NCBI RefSeq assembly: GCF_017349075.1
Contig: NZ_JAFMOF010000004.1
Span: 1 to 64,000 of the forward strand
Direction: 5' to 3'
Origin: Streptomyces triculaminicus
GTDB lineage: Bacteria; Actinomycetota; Actinomycetes; Streptomycetales; Streptomycetaceae
DNA: 64,000 nucleotides
Below the pieces are notes generated by a model that ran no database searches, was not told the DNA's origin, and worked only from the letters and a program-made list of their open reading frames with translations. A program made the translations under genes and the position numbers. This document shows positions 9,343-17,352 of the stretch, one piece after another; position 1 is the first letter of the stretch; every line of letters begins with the position of its first letter.

Positions 9343-10082
9343 GGGGCTTCTCCCAGCAGTTCGGCGAGGTCGTCCACCACCACGTCCGCGCCGTGCCGGC
9401 GCAGCGCCTCCTCCTGGTCCGCCCGGTTCACCCCGACGACGAAGCCGAACTTCCCGGCCCGGCCGGCCTCCATGCCGGCCAGGGCGTCCTCGAAGACGGC
9501 GGCCCGGTCCGGGGGCACGCCCAGGTCATGCGCGGCGGCGAGGAAGGTGTCGGGGTGGGGCTTGCCCGGCAGGTGCCGCTCGGCGGCGGCCAGGCCGTCG
9601 ATCCGGACCTCGAAGAGGTCGTCGATGCCGGCCGCGACGAGCACGGCGTGGCAGTTGGCGCTGGAGGAGACCACCGCGCGCCGCAGCCCGGCCGCCCGGG
9701 CGGCCTCGGCGTAGCGGACCGAGCCGGGGAAGGCCTCCACCCCCATCTCCTCGATCTTCCGCAGGACGAGGGCGTTCTTGCGGTTGCCCAGGCCCTGGAC
9801 GGTGTCCCGGTCGGGCGGGTCGTCGCCGGAGCCCTCGGGCAGCTCAATGCCCCGGGAGGCGAGGAAGGACCGTACGCCGTCCGCCCTGGGCATGCCGTCC
9901 ACGTAGCGGTCGTAGTCGTCGTGGGCGTCGAAGGGGCGGAAGTCCGGGCCCTCGCGCCGGCGGAGGAAGTCGTCGAAGGTCTCCTTCCATGCCGCGGCGT
10001 GGACGGTGGCCGTCCGGGTGAGGACGCCGTCCATGTCGAACAGGCAGGCGTGGATGTCGTCGGGGAGGCCGAGTGTGGTCAT
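9339..10082 (-). CDS. pgmB: HAD-superfamily beta-phosphoglucomutase
   Basis: A 247-residue HAD hydrolase with the beta-PGM signature: LFDMDGVLT (nucleophile Asp and acid/base Asp) at residues 14-22, a helical cap with DHHDDY-like sequence (HDDYDRYVDG) and GLGNRKN, VVSSSANC for motif II, GKPHPDTF lysine motif III and VFEDALAGMEAG motif IV. It should interconvert beta-glucose 1-phosphate and glucose 6-phosphate. Start and stop overlap its neighbours by 4 bp on each side (ATGA with zwf, GTGA with GH65), so the three are translationally coupled, linking disaccharide phosphorolysis to the pentose phosphate pathway. Confidence 0.85.
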   Translation of the reverse strand: MTTLGLPDDIHACLFDMDGVLTRTATVHAAAWKETFDDFLRRREGPDFRPFDAHDDYDRYVDGMPRADGVRSFLASRGIELPEGSGDDPPDRDTVQGLGNRKNALVLRKIEEMGVEAFPGSVRYAEAARAAGLRRAVVSSSANCHAVLVAAGIDDLFEVRIDGLAAAERHLPGKPHPDTFLAAAHDLGVPPDRAAVFEDALAGMEAGRAGKFGFVVGVNRADQEEALRRHGADVVVDDLAELLGEAP

Positions 10083-11563
10083 GGTGTTCCGCTTCCCGGC
10101 TCGTCGGAGGCCATGTCCGGCAGGTACCAGTGGTGCGGGGCGACGAGCTTGTCGACGGACGCCGGCCCCCACGATCCGGGGGCGTACGGCTCCACCGGGC
10201 GCGGCGAGCGCAGGAGCGGGTCGGCGACCTCCCAGAGCCGCTGGATGCCGTCCGAGCGGGTGAAGAGGGACTGGTCGCCCAGCATCGCGTCGAGGATCAG
10301 CCGCTCGTAGCCCTCCAGGCCGTTCCGGAGCTGCACGGAGTCGGCGTAGCGGAAGGTCATGCGCGCGGGGCCCAGCCGCATGGCCGGGCCGGGCTCCTTG
10401 GCGAGGAAGTCGGCGGCGATCCAGCCCGGGTCGTCGAAGTCGACGACGAGCGCGTTGCCGCGCCCGCCGCCGCTGGCCCACGCGGTGTCGAACATCCGCA
10501 GCGGTGGCCGTTTGAAGTGGAGGGTGACGACCTGGCGGCGCTGTCCGAGGGCCTTGCCGGAGCGGAGGTAGAAGGGGACGCCGGCCCAGCGCCAGTTGTC
10601 GACGTCGGCGCGCAGGGCGACGAAGGTCTCGGTGTCGGAGTCCGGGGCGACGCCGGGCTCGGAGCGGTAGCCCTCGTACTGGCCGCGCACGACGTGGCCG
10701 GGGTCGACGGGCCGCAGGGACTGGAAGACCTTGTCCTTCTCGTCGCGCAGGGCCTTCGCGCCGAGGGAGGTGGGCGGCTCCATGGCGACGAAGCCGAGCA
10801 CCTGGAAGAGGTGGGTGACGATCATGTCCCGGAAGGTGCCGGTCTCCTCGAAGAAGGCGGCGCGGCCCTCGATGCCGATGGTCTCGGGGACGTCGATCTG
10901 GACGTGGCTGATGTGGTCGCGGTTCCAGACGGGCTCGAAGAGGCCGTTGGCGAAGCGGAGGGCGAGGATGTTGTCGACCGACTCCTTGCCGAGGAAGTGG
11001 TCGATGCGGAAGACCCGGGACTCGTCGAAGACGGCGTGGACGATCCCGTCCAGGGCCCGGGCGGAGGCGAGGTCGGTGCCGAACGGCTTCTCGATGATGA
11101 CGCGGCCGCCCTCGGACAGTCCGGTGCGGTCGAGGGTGCCGATGACGGAGGCGAAGGCGACGGGCGGCACGGCGAGGTGGAACAGCCGGCGCGGGCCGCC
11201 GCCGAGCGCCGTCTCGGCCGCCCGTACGGCGGCGACCAGGGGCCCGGGCTCGTCGGGGTCGGCGGCGCCGAAGCTCAGGGCGTCCGCGAACCGCTCCCAC
11301 TCGGGTTTGGACGGCTCGCCCCCGCCGAACTCGGTGACGGCGTCCCTGGCGTGGGCGCGGAACGCCTCGTCGCTCAGGGCGTCCGCCGTGGGGGCCGACC
11401 CGACGACGCGGTAGCCGGCGGGCATCAGGCCCGCCTGGGCGAGGCGGTACAGCCCGGGCAGGAGTTTGCGCCGGGCGAGGTCGCCGGTGGCGCCGAAGAG
11501 CACGACGACGTGGTCGTCGGGGGTGGCGGCGCCTCGCGAGGTCCGGTTGGCCTTCACACCCAT
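10079..11563 (-). CDS. zwf: glucose-6-phosphate 1-dehydrogenase
   Basis: A 494-residue G6PD, oxidising glucose 6-phosphate to 6-phosphogluconolactone with NADP+. Shown by the Rossmann start VVLFGATGDLARRKLLPG (about residue 20), the active-site peptide RIDHFLGKES and the C-terminal ERLILDAMLGDQSLF and W.P.SWGP-type segment (APGSWGP). Typical family length. First gene of the coupled zwf-pgmB-GH65 unit, so this copy probably serves disaccharide catabolism or NADPH supply rather than being the main zwf. ATG at 11563 has GAAGG only 2 bp upstream, so a start a few codons in is possible. Confidence 0.92.
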   Translation of the reverse strand: MGVKANRTSRGAATPDDHVVVLFGATGDLARRKLLPGLYRLAQAGLMPAGYRVVGSAPTADALSDEAFRAHARDAVTEFGGGEPSKPEWERFADALSFGAADPDEPGPLVAAVRAAETALGGGPRRLFHLAVPPVAFASVIGTLDRTGLSEGGRVIIEKPFGTDLASARALDGIVHAVFDESRVFRIDHFLGKESVDNILALRFANGLFEPVWNRDHISHVQIDVPETIGIEGRAAFFEETGTFRDMIVTHLFQVLGFVAMEPPTSLGAKALRDEKDKVFQSLRPVDPGHVVRGQYEGYRSEPGVAPDSDTETFVALRADVDNWRWAGVPFYLRSGKALGQRRQVVTLHFKRPPLRMFDTAWASGGGRGNALVVDFDDPGWIAADFLAKEPGPAMRLGPARMTFRYADSVQLRNGLEGYERLILDAMLGDQSLFTRSDGIQRLWEVADPLLRSPRPVEPYAPGSWGPASVDKLVAPHHWYLPDMASDEPGSGTP

Positions 11564-11621
11564 AACCTTCGGGCAGCGGGGGCCGGCGCGCGATTCGCCT
11601 GAGCCGTTCGGCGCCGCCGGG

Positions 11622-12855
11622 TCACCGCCGGCGCACGGGTACCCGTCGCGGGCCGCGGACCAGCAGGCCCGGACGGTAGGGGAGCTCGGCGGGGTCGGCG
11701 GCGAGCGCCAGGCCGGGCAGGGCGTCGAAGAGGCGGGGCAGCGCGACGGCCGCCTCCAGGCGGCCCAGGCGTGAGCCGAGGCAGAAGTGCGGGCCGTGAC
11801 CGAAGGCCAGGTGGGGGCGGCGCGGCGGCCCTCGGGCAGATAGCGGGCGGGCTGGAAGTCGTCGGGGGCGGGAAGTGCCCGGGGTCGCGGTTGGCGGCGG
11901 CGAGGACCACGAGGACGGAGTCCTCGGCCGGTATGACCGCTCCCCCGCCCAGGTCGACCCGCTCGGTGGTGCGCCGCCAGGTCGTGCCCTCCAGGGGGCT
12001 GCCGTGGCGCAGGGTCTCCTCGACCACGGCGGCCCAGCGGCCGGGGCCGCCGCGGCGCGCGGCGTCGAGCTCCTCCTCGTGCGTGAGGAGCATCAGCGTC
12101 GCCGAGGCGAGGAGGTTCATCGTGGTCTCGTAGCCGGCGAAGAGCAGCAGGAACGCCATGGCGAGCAGCTCGCCGTCGTCGAGGCCGCCCTCGCTCGCGT
12201 CGTGCACGAGGGTGCTGAAGAGGTCGTCGCCGGGGGACTCGCGCTTGTGGCCGATGAGCTGGGTGAAGTACGCGTGGAGGCGCGTCCACGCCTCGTCGAC
12301 GGCGCCGGGCTCGAGCGCGTCGGCGGGCGAGCCGACGCGGTACGTCCATTCCCGCAGGTCCGCCCGGTCGGCCTCCGGCACGCCCAGCACCTCGCCGATC
12401 ACCAGGACGGGCAGCGGGAAGGCGAACGCGTCCACCAGGTCGGCGGTGCCGTGCCGGTCCAGCTCCCCGGCGAGCTCGGTCACCAGACCGTCGGCCAGGT
12501 GCTCGATGCGCGGGCGCAGGGCGTCCACCCGGCGCGGGGTGAAGGCGGCGGTGGTCAGCCGGCGCAGCCGGGTGTGGTCGGGGGCGTCGGAGTTGAGCAT
12601 GTGCCGGGCCAGGCAGCCGCGGGCGCGCCTCGCCGGGGAGTCCGGCCCGGGCCGGCCCGCCCCCTGCGGCGGCACGTTCGAGAAGCGCGGGTCGGACAGG
12701 ACCGCCCGCGCCTGGTCGTAGCCGGTGACGAGCCACGCGTGCGTGCCGTTGGTCAGGGGCACCCGCGCCGCGGGGCCCTGGGCGCGCAGGCGCGCGTAGT
12801 ACGGGTACGGGTCGCGCGCGAAGCCGGGGTCCGCGGGGTTCAGGTGATCGAGCAC
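11622..12855 (-). CDS. cytochrome P450 (two apparent frameshifts)
   Basis: A bacterial class I P450, about 411 residues after correction. Present: DPYPYYARLRAQGP opening, LLFAGYETTMN on the I helix (oxygen-binding Thr), EETLRHGSP with the ExxR motif, and, once two single bases are restored, FGHGPHFCLGSRL with the heme-ligating cysteine. The losses lie in the G runs at 11864-11872 and 11813-11817 (plus strand). After correction the end reads naturally to the TGA at 11622. I chose GTG 12855 because GAGG lies 8 bp upstream; a GTG at 12936 would add 27 residues without a clear ribosome site. No ferredoxin partner nearby; substrate unknown. Confidence 0.83.
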
Positions 12856-12964
12856 CTGAACATCCTCACCGATGAACGGCCGGTTCCGGCGGTGGGGGTG
12901 AGCAGGGCTGCCCTGGCCCGGTTGTGTGGTTCCCACAACGACCCGGGCCTGGGCGGGGGTGTCC

Positions 12965-13288
12965 TCAGCGGCCGAGGGCCTTCTTCAGCTCGTCCTTGGT
13001 CATGTCCGAGCGGCCGTGGATGTTCTTCTGCCGGGCCTCGTTGTAGAGCTGTTCCTTGGTCGGCCCCTGGGCTCCGGAGTGGGAGCGCCGGCCGCCGCGC
13101 TCGGCGGACGACATGTCCTGGAGCGAGCTGCGGCTGGCGGTCTTCGACTCGCCGGCGCGGGCGCGTTCCTTGTTGACCGTCCGGCTCGCGATCTCCTCGG
13201 CGCGCTTCTCGCTCTCGCCGCGCTCGCGCGCGCTGTCCTTGATGTGCTCGTACTGCCGCTCGCGTTTCGGGCTGGATCCCCTGGGCAT
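12965..13288 (-). CDS. small basic protein, Rho-N/plasmid-stabilisation-like
   Basis: A 107-residue, highly charged protein. The N-terminal two thirds is Lys/Arg/Glu/Ser-rich and helical (QYEHIKDSARERGESEKRAE), and the C-terminus TKEQLYNEARQKNIHGRSDM plus TKDELKKALGR looks like the small helical Rho-N / SAP-like nucleic-acid fold. Actinobacterial homologues are usually labelled plasmid stabilisation or hypothetical proteins; no plasmid function is implied here. ATG at 13288 has AGGAGCGCAGG in front. Function unknown, possibly DNA or RNA binding in stress or spores. Confidence 0.7.
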   Translation of the reverse strand: MPRGSSPKRERQYEHIKDSARERGESEKRAEEIASRTVNKERARAGESKTASRSSLQDMSSAERGGRRSHSGAQGPTKEQLYNEARQKNIHGRSDMTKDELKKALGR

Positions 13289-13418
13289 CCTGCGCTCCTT
13301 CGCTCGGCCGCGTGCGTACGCGCCGGGGCCCGTACGCAGGCGGCGTCGTCCGTGCGAGGCCCACCCTCGCACGGGTGCCGCGGCGCCGCAGGGCGGGGCG
13401 GCCGGTCGTGGCGCCCGC

Positions 13419-14186
13419 TCAGCCGGGCGGCGGGTCCGGCGTCCGGCTCACGGTGCGTCCCAGCCGCCGGGCGGCGTGCGCGAAGCCGGCCGCGTCGTGG
13501 ACGGCGGCGCCGCCGGCGTCGTTGTTGAAGTAGACGTACACCGGCGCCCGGTCCGGCCAGGCGTCGGCCAGCCGCCCGGCCCAGGTGCTCAGCGCCCGGC
13601 TCCCGTAGCGGGGCCAGGGCCGGGCCCTGCCGTGGTGGAACCGCAGGTACCCCCAGTCCGCCGTGCGCCACAGCGGCGTCACGGGGCGGGAGTCCCGGTC
13701 GGCCCAGCACAGGGCGGCACCGCGGCGTTCCAGTACCTCGCGTACCCCGTCCGTCCACCAGGAAGCGTGCCGGGGCTCGACGGCCACCCGTGTGCCGGCC
13801 GGGAAGCAGGCCAGGGCGGCGTCCAGCGCCCCGGGGTCCGCCTTGAGCGTGGGCGGCAGCTGCAGCAGCACCGGCCCCAGCTTGTCCCCGAGCCCGGCGG
13901 CGTGCCGCATCAGCCGCCCGACCGGCTCCTCCGGGTCGCGCAGCCGCTTGATGTGGGTGAGGTAGCGGCTGGCCTTGACGGCCATCACGAAGCCCTCGGG
14001 GGTGCGCTCGCGCCAGTCGGCGAAGGTGTCCTCGCCGGGCAGCCGGTAGAAGGCGTTGTTGTTCTCGACGGTCGCGAAGTGCCTGGCGTACTCCTCCAGC
14101 CACAGCCGCTGCGGCCGGTCGGCGGGGTAGAGAACGCCGCGCCAGTCCTTGTACTGCCATCCGGAGGTTCCGACGAGGAGGGGCAT
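13419..14186 (-). CDS. DUF72 domain protein
   Basis: A 255-residue DUF72 (YecE-like) protein with a TIM-barrel-like fold of unknown activity. The family marks are LVGTSGWQYKDW at the N-terminus, FATVENNNAFYRLP at about 40, FVMAVKASRYLTH at about 65, VAVEPRHASW at about 135 and VYVYFNNDAGG near the C-terminus. Full length for the family. It is divergent from the HIT gene; the two starts lie about 108 bp apart. Confidence 0.85.
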   Translation of the reverse strand: MPLLVGTSGWQYKDWRGVLYPADRPQRLWLEEYARHFATVENNNAFYRLPGEDTFADWRERTPEGFVMAVKASRYLTHIKRLRDPEEPVGRLMRHAAGLGDKLGPVLLQLPPTLKADPGALDAALACFPAGTRVAVEPRHASWWTDGVREVLERRGAALCWADRDSRPVTPLWRTADWGYLRFHHGRARPWPRYGSRALSTWAGRLADAWPDRAPVYVYFNNDAGGAAVHDAAGFAHAARRLGRTVSRTPDPPPG

Positions 14187-14294
14187 GGGGGATCGGTGCC
14201 CGGGGGCGCGGGCGGTTCACGGGCGGGGGCGCGATTCCAGCCGGTTGCCGGGCGCGGCGGGTGCCGCCCGGCGGCGAGGGGGTTCACTGGGGCC

Positions 14295-14708
14295 GTGGAC
14301 TGTGTCTTCTGCGCGATCGCGGCGGGCGAGGTGGCGGCGCACCGGGTCTTCGAGGACGCGACGGCGGTGGCCTTCCTGGACGCCCGGCCGCTGTTTCCCG
14401 GCCATGTGCTGGTGGTGCCGCGGCTGCACGCCGAGACGCTCACCGACCTGCCCGCGGCCGAGGTGGGGCCGTTGTTCGGCCGGGTGCGGCGGATCACCGG
14501 GGCGGTGGAGCGCGCGATGGGCGCCGCCGGGTCGTTCGTGGCCGCGAACAACCGGGTCAGCCAGTCCGTGCCGCACTTCCATGTGCATGTGGTGCCGCGC
14601 GACCGCAAGGACGGGCTGCGGGGCTTCTTCTGGCCGCGGACGCGGTACGCCTCGGACGAGGAGGCGGCGGCGGTGGCGGCCCGGGTGCGGGCGGCGCTGG
14701 AGGAGTAG
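14295..14708 (+). CDS. HIT family hydrolase
   Basis: A 137-residue histidine-triad protein. CVFCAIAAGEVAAH opens with the paired cysteines of zinc-binding HIT proteins, and the active site is HFHVHVVPR (H-x-H-x-H, about residue 96). Family members hydrolyse nucleotide phosphoramidates or dinucleoside polyphosphates. GTG start with GAGGGGG about 13 bp upstream. It is about 30-40 residues longer than the shortest HINT proteins because of the C-terminal extension RTRYASDEEAAAVAARV. Confidence 0.85.
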   Translation: MDCVFCAIAAGEVAAHRVFEDATAVAFLDARPLFPGHVLVVPRLHAETLTDLPAAEVGPLFGRVRRITGAVERAMGAAGSFVAANNRVSQSVPHFHVHVVPRDRKDGLRGFFWPRTRYASDEEAAAVAARVRAALEE

Positions 14709-14832
14709 GACGGGGCCTACGGGGCATCCCGGGCCATGTGGACTATCCCCCCGAACCCCGTCATATTGGAAGTACGGCTTCCCTCGTCATCCGGAGCCTT
14801 CCGGAGCCGGGCCCCGGGGCCGGAGGCGCATC

Positions 14833-16140
14833 ATGCGATTCATCGACCGGGTGGACGCCGGGCGGCGCCTGGCCGAGCGGCTGGGGCATCTGCGCGGCGA
14901 GCACCCCGTCGTTCTCGGCCTGCCGCGCGGCGGCGTTCCCGTGGCCTTCGAGGTGGCGCACGCCTTGGGCGCGCCCCTCGATGTCGTCCTCGTCCGCAAG
15001 CTGGGGGTGCCCTACCACCGCGAGCTGGGGTTCGGTGCCATCGGCGAGGGCGGCGTACGCGTCATCCGGGACGACATCGTCCGGATGAGCCGGGTCGACG
15101 AGGACGACCTGGCCGAGGTGGAGCGCGCCGAGGAGGAGGAACTGTCCCGGCGCGCCGTGCAGTTCCGCGAGGGACGCGAGCGCGTTCCGCTCGAGGGGCG
15201 CACGGCGATCGTGGTCGACGACGGCATCGCCACGGGCGCCACGGCGGCGGCCGCCTGCCAGGTGGTACGGGCGCAGGGCGCGGCCCGGGTGGTGCTGGCC
15301 GTGCCGGTGGCGCCCCCGGACGCGGCCGCCGCCTTCCGTGGCGAGGTGGACGAGCTGGTGTGCCTGAGCACGCCGGCCGCCTTCTCCGCGGTCGGCGAGT
15401 GGTACCACGACTTCACCCAGACCTCGGACGAGGAGGTCGTCGGCCTGCTGCGCCGGAACACCGAGAACGCCTCCGGCGACGATGGCGGCGAGGCGCACGG
15501 CGGGCCCCTGCGGCTCCCGGTGGACGGCGGGGCCGTGACCCTCGCCGGCGACCTGGCGATGCCGGCCGGGGCGCCGGGCCTCGTGGTCTTCGCGCACGGC
15601 AGCGGCAGCAGCCGGCTCAGCCCCCGCAACCGCGCGGTGGCCAGGGCCCTCAACGACGCCGGGCTCGGCACGCTCCTGTTCGATCTCCTCACCCCGCTGG
15701 AGGAGGAGGACCGGGCGAACGTGTTCGCCGTCGAACCCCTCGCCCGCAGACTGACGGAGGTCACCGGCTGGCTGCGCCGCCGGGAGACCGTCCCGGTCTG
15801 CTACTTCGGAGCGAGCACAGGCGCGGCCGCCGCGCTGTGGGCCGCGGCGGAGGCGGGTGACGGCGTCGCCGCCGTGGTCTCGCGCGGCGGCCGCCCCGAT
15901 CTGGCCGGGGACCGGCTGGAGGAGGTCCGGTCTCCCACGCTCCTGATCGTCGGCGGCCACGACAACGTGGTGCTCGACCTCAACCGGCAGGCGGCGGGGC
16001 GCCTGCGCTGCGAGAACGAACTGGCCGTCGTGCCCCTGGCCACCCACCTCTTCGAGGAGCCCGGGGCCCTGGACGCCGTCGCGGATCTCGCCCGCGACTG
16101 GTTCACCCGGCACCTGCCCACCCGGCAGAGCCCGACCTGA
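14833..16140 (+). CDS. phosphoribosyltransferase / alpha-beta hydrolase fusion
   Basis: A 435-residue two-domain protein. Residues 1-215 are a type I phosphoribosyltransferase domain with LGLPRGGVPVAFEVA and the PRPP-binding loop IVVDDGIATGATAAAA. Residues 225-435 are an alpha/beta-hydrolase (dienelactone-hydrolase-like) with VVFAHGSGSSR as oxyanion region, YFGASTGAAAAL as nucleophile elbow (Ser), and a late His in PLATHLFEE. The combination occurs in other actinobacteria and is of unknown function; salvage or repair of damaged nucleosides is one guess. ATG follows GGAGGCGCATC. A standalone PRTase would stop near residue 215, and there is no internal stop or start here. Confidence 0.85.
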   Translation: MRFIDRVDAGRRLAERLGHLRGEHPVVLGLPRGGVPVAFEVAHALGAPLDVVLVRKLGVPYHRELGFGAIGEGGVRVIRDDIVRMSRVDEDDLAEVERAEEEELSRRAVQFREGRERVPLEGRTAIVVDDGIATGATAAAACQVVRAQGAARVVLAVPVAPPDAAAAFRGEVDELVCLSTPAAFSAVGEWYHDFTQTSDEEVVGLLRRNTENASGDDGGEAHGGPLRLPVDGGAVTLAGDLAMPAGAPGLVVFAHGSGSSRLSPRNRAVARALNDAGLGTLLFDLLTPLEEEDRANVFAVEPLARRLTEVTGWLRRRETVPVCYFGASTGAAAALWAAAEAGDGVAAVVSRGGRPDLAGDRLEEVRSPTLLIVGGHDNVVLDLNRQAAGRLRCENELAVVPLATHLFEEPGALDAVADLARDWFTRHLPTRQSPT

Positions 16141-16169
16141 CAGAGCCGACCCGAGCGCTGGTGATCACC

Positions 16170-16439
16170 ATGGAGACGATCGTCGACTGCAGCATCGAGA
16201 TGGAGTTCCGCGAGATCGACGCGACCACGCAGGCCGACGTGCGGCTGAGAATGCACGACGGCTCGCAGCTCGCGGCGCAGGGCATCGCCAACCGCAACCC
16301 CGACGACCGCCGCCAGCAGCGCGTCGGCGAGGAGGTCGCGGCGGCCCGCGCGCTCAACGGACTCGCCGAGCAGCTGCTGGGCAAGGCGGGGGACGACATC
16401 AAGGAGGTCATGCACGAGGACGCGCACCTGAGCCACTGA
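16170..16439 (+). CDS. DUF1876 domain protein
   Basis: An 89-residue protein of the actinobacterial DUF1876 family: N-terminal beta strands (IEMEFREIDATTQADVRLRM), the conserved GIANRNPDD turn, and two C-terminal helices (VGEEVAAARALNGLAEQLLG). Function unknown; members are small and often in stress loci. A second member is at 27734. An in-frame GTG at 16161 is an alternative start; neither has a good ribosome site. Confidence 0.75.
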   Translation: METIVDCSIEMEFREIDATTQADVRLRMHDGSQLAAQGIANRNPDDRRQQRVGEEVAAARALNGLAEQLLGKAGDDIKEVMHEDAHLSH

Positions 16440-16507
16440 GCGCCTGAGCCGCTGAGCACCCGGTCCGCCGGCGGGCGACCGCGACCGCCGGCCGGCCGTA
16501 CGGCCCC

Positions 16508-16535
16508 GGCCCTCCCACCGGCTCCCGGGAGGGCC
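16508..16535. terminator. GC hairpin between DUF1876 gene and trpF
   Basis: GGCCCTCCC and GGGAGGGCC form a perfect 9-bp stem with a 10-base loop, 18 bp before the trpF start. No T run follows. It could end the DUF1876 transcript, or, because GGGAGGG is also the nearest ribosome-site-like sequence to trpF, control trpF translation. Confidence 0.4.
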
Positions 16536-16552
16536 GGGCGTACGCTGTGCGC

Positions 16553-17170
16553 GTGACGACGCCACTGTTCATCAAGATCTGCGGGCTGCGTACCGAAGGG
16601 GACGTGGACGCCGCCGTCGACGCCGGGGCCGACGCCATCGGCTTCGTCTTCGCCGACAGTCCGCGCACGGTGGACGCCGGGACCGCCCGGCGCCTGGCGG
16701 AGCGGGTTCCCCCGGGCGTGCTGACCGTGGGTGTCTTCCGCGGGCAGCCGGTGGAGGAGGTCCGGGCGCTGACGCTGGCCTCCGGGGTCCGGGCCGTCCA
16801 GTTGCACGGCGACGAGGGCCGGGAGTACTACGACGCCCTGCGTCCGCAGGGGTGGACGCTGATCCGCGCCACCTCGTCCGAGGGCGGGACACCGCGCTGC
16901 GGCGAGCTGGGCGAGGACCTTCTGCTGCTCGACGCCCCGGCCCCGGGCGCGGGCGTGCCCTGGAACTGGGGGGCCGAGGGCTTCACTCCCCCGGCCGGGC
17001 GCTGGCTGCTCGCCGGCGGCCTCACTCCGGAGAACGTGGTCGAGGCGGTACGGACCACCACGCCGTGGGGCGTGGACGTCTCCAGCGGCGTGGAGTCCCG
17101 TCGCGGCGTCAAGGATCCCGCCCTGATCAGGGCGTTCGTCGAGGCCGTCCGCGCGGCGGACGCCTTCTGA
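16553..17170 (+). CDS. trpF: phosphoribosylanthranilate isomerase
   Basis: A 205-residue TIM-barrel enzyme converting N-(5-phosphoribosyl)anthranilate to CdRP. FIKICGLRT carries the catalytic cysteine; GVFRGQPVEEV, VQLHGDEG, LLLDAP (catalytic Asp) and the phosphate-binding LLAGGLTPENV and VDVSSGVESRRGVKD are all intact. Unlike trpD and trpC downstream it reads as an actinobacterial TrpF. It is noteworthy because many streptomycetes have no trpF and use bifunctional PriA instead. Its gene is separated from the PLP operon by 182 bp containing a promoter candidate, so it may be transcribed separately. GTG at 16553 chosen; a GTG six bases upstream is possible. Confidence 0.93.
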   Translation: MTTPLFIKICGLRTEGDVDAAVDAGADAIGFVFADSPRTVDAGTARRLAERVPPGVLTVGVFRGQPVEEVRALTLASGVRAVQLHGDEGREYYDALRPQGWTLIRATSSEGGTPRCGELGEDLLLLDAPAPGAGVPWNWGAEGFTPPAGRWLLAGGLTPENVVEAVRTTTPWGVDVSSGVESRRGVKDPALIRAFVEAVRAADAF

Positions 17171-17179
17171 TCCCAGTCG

Positions 17180-17208
17180 CTGCCAACTCGCCCCGGCACA
17201 TGTAGACT
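17180..17208 (+). promoter_or_regulatory. candidate promoter of the PLP/Trp operon
   Basis: CTGCCA and TAGACT are spaced by 17 bp, close to the streptomycete housekeeping form TTGACN-17-TAGRRT. They lie 145 bp upstream of the first operon ATG, leaving a long leader. The gap between trpF and the next gene is otherwise without a recognisable element. Confidence 0.4.
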
Positions 17209-17352
17209 TCAGGTCGCCGGCCATCGGCGAACATTCGTCCGGCATTCGCACTGACGATCCCATCCCAGGCGCCATGGCGCGCATCGCACCGCACTCTTTT
17301 GCACCCCCTGAGCACAGGCGCACTTTTCCCGCGACCACAGGACAGAGGGCAC

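Noticed and set aside
12965..13288. Plasmid partition/stability locus
   Set aside because: The small basic protein is of a type often labelled plasmid stabilisation, but there is no partner toxin, parA or replication gene here.
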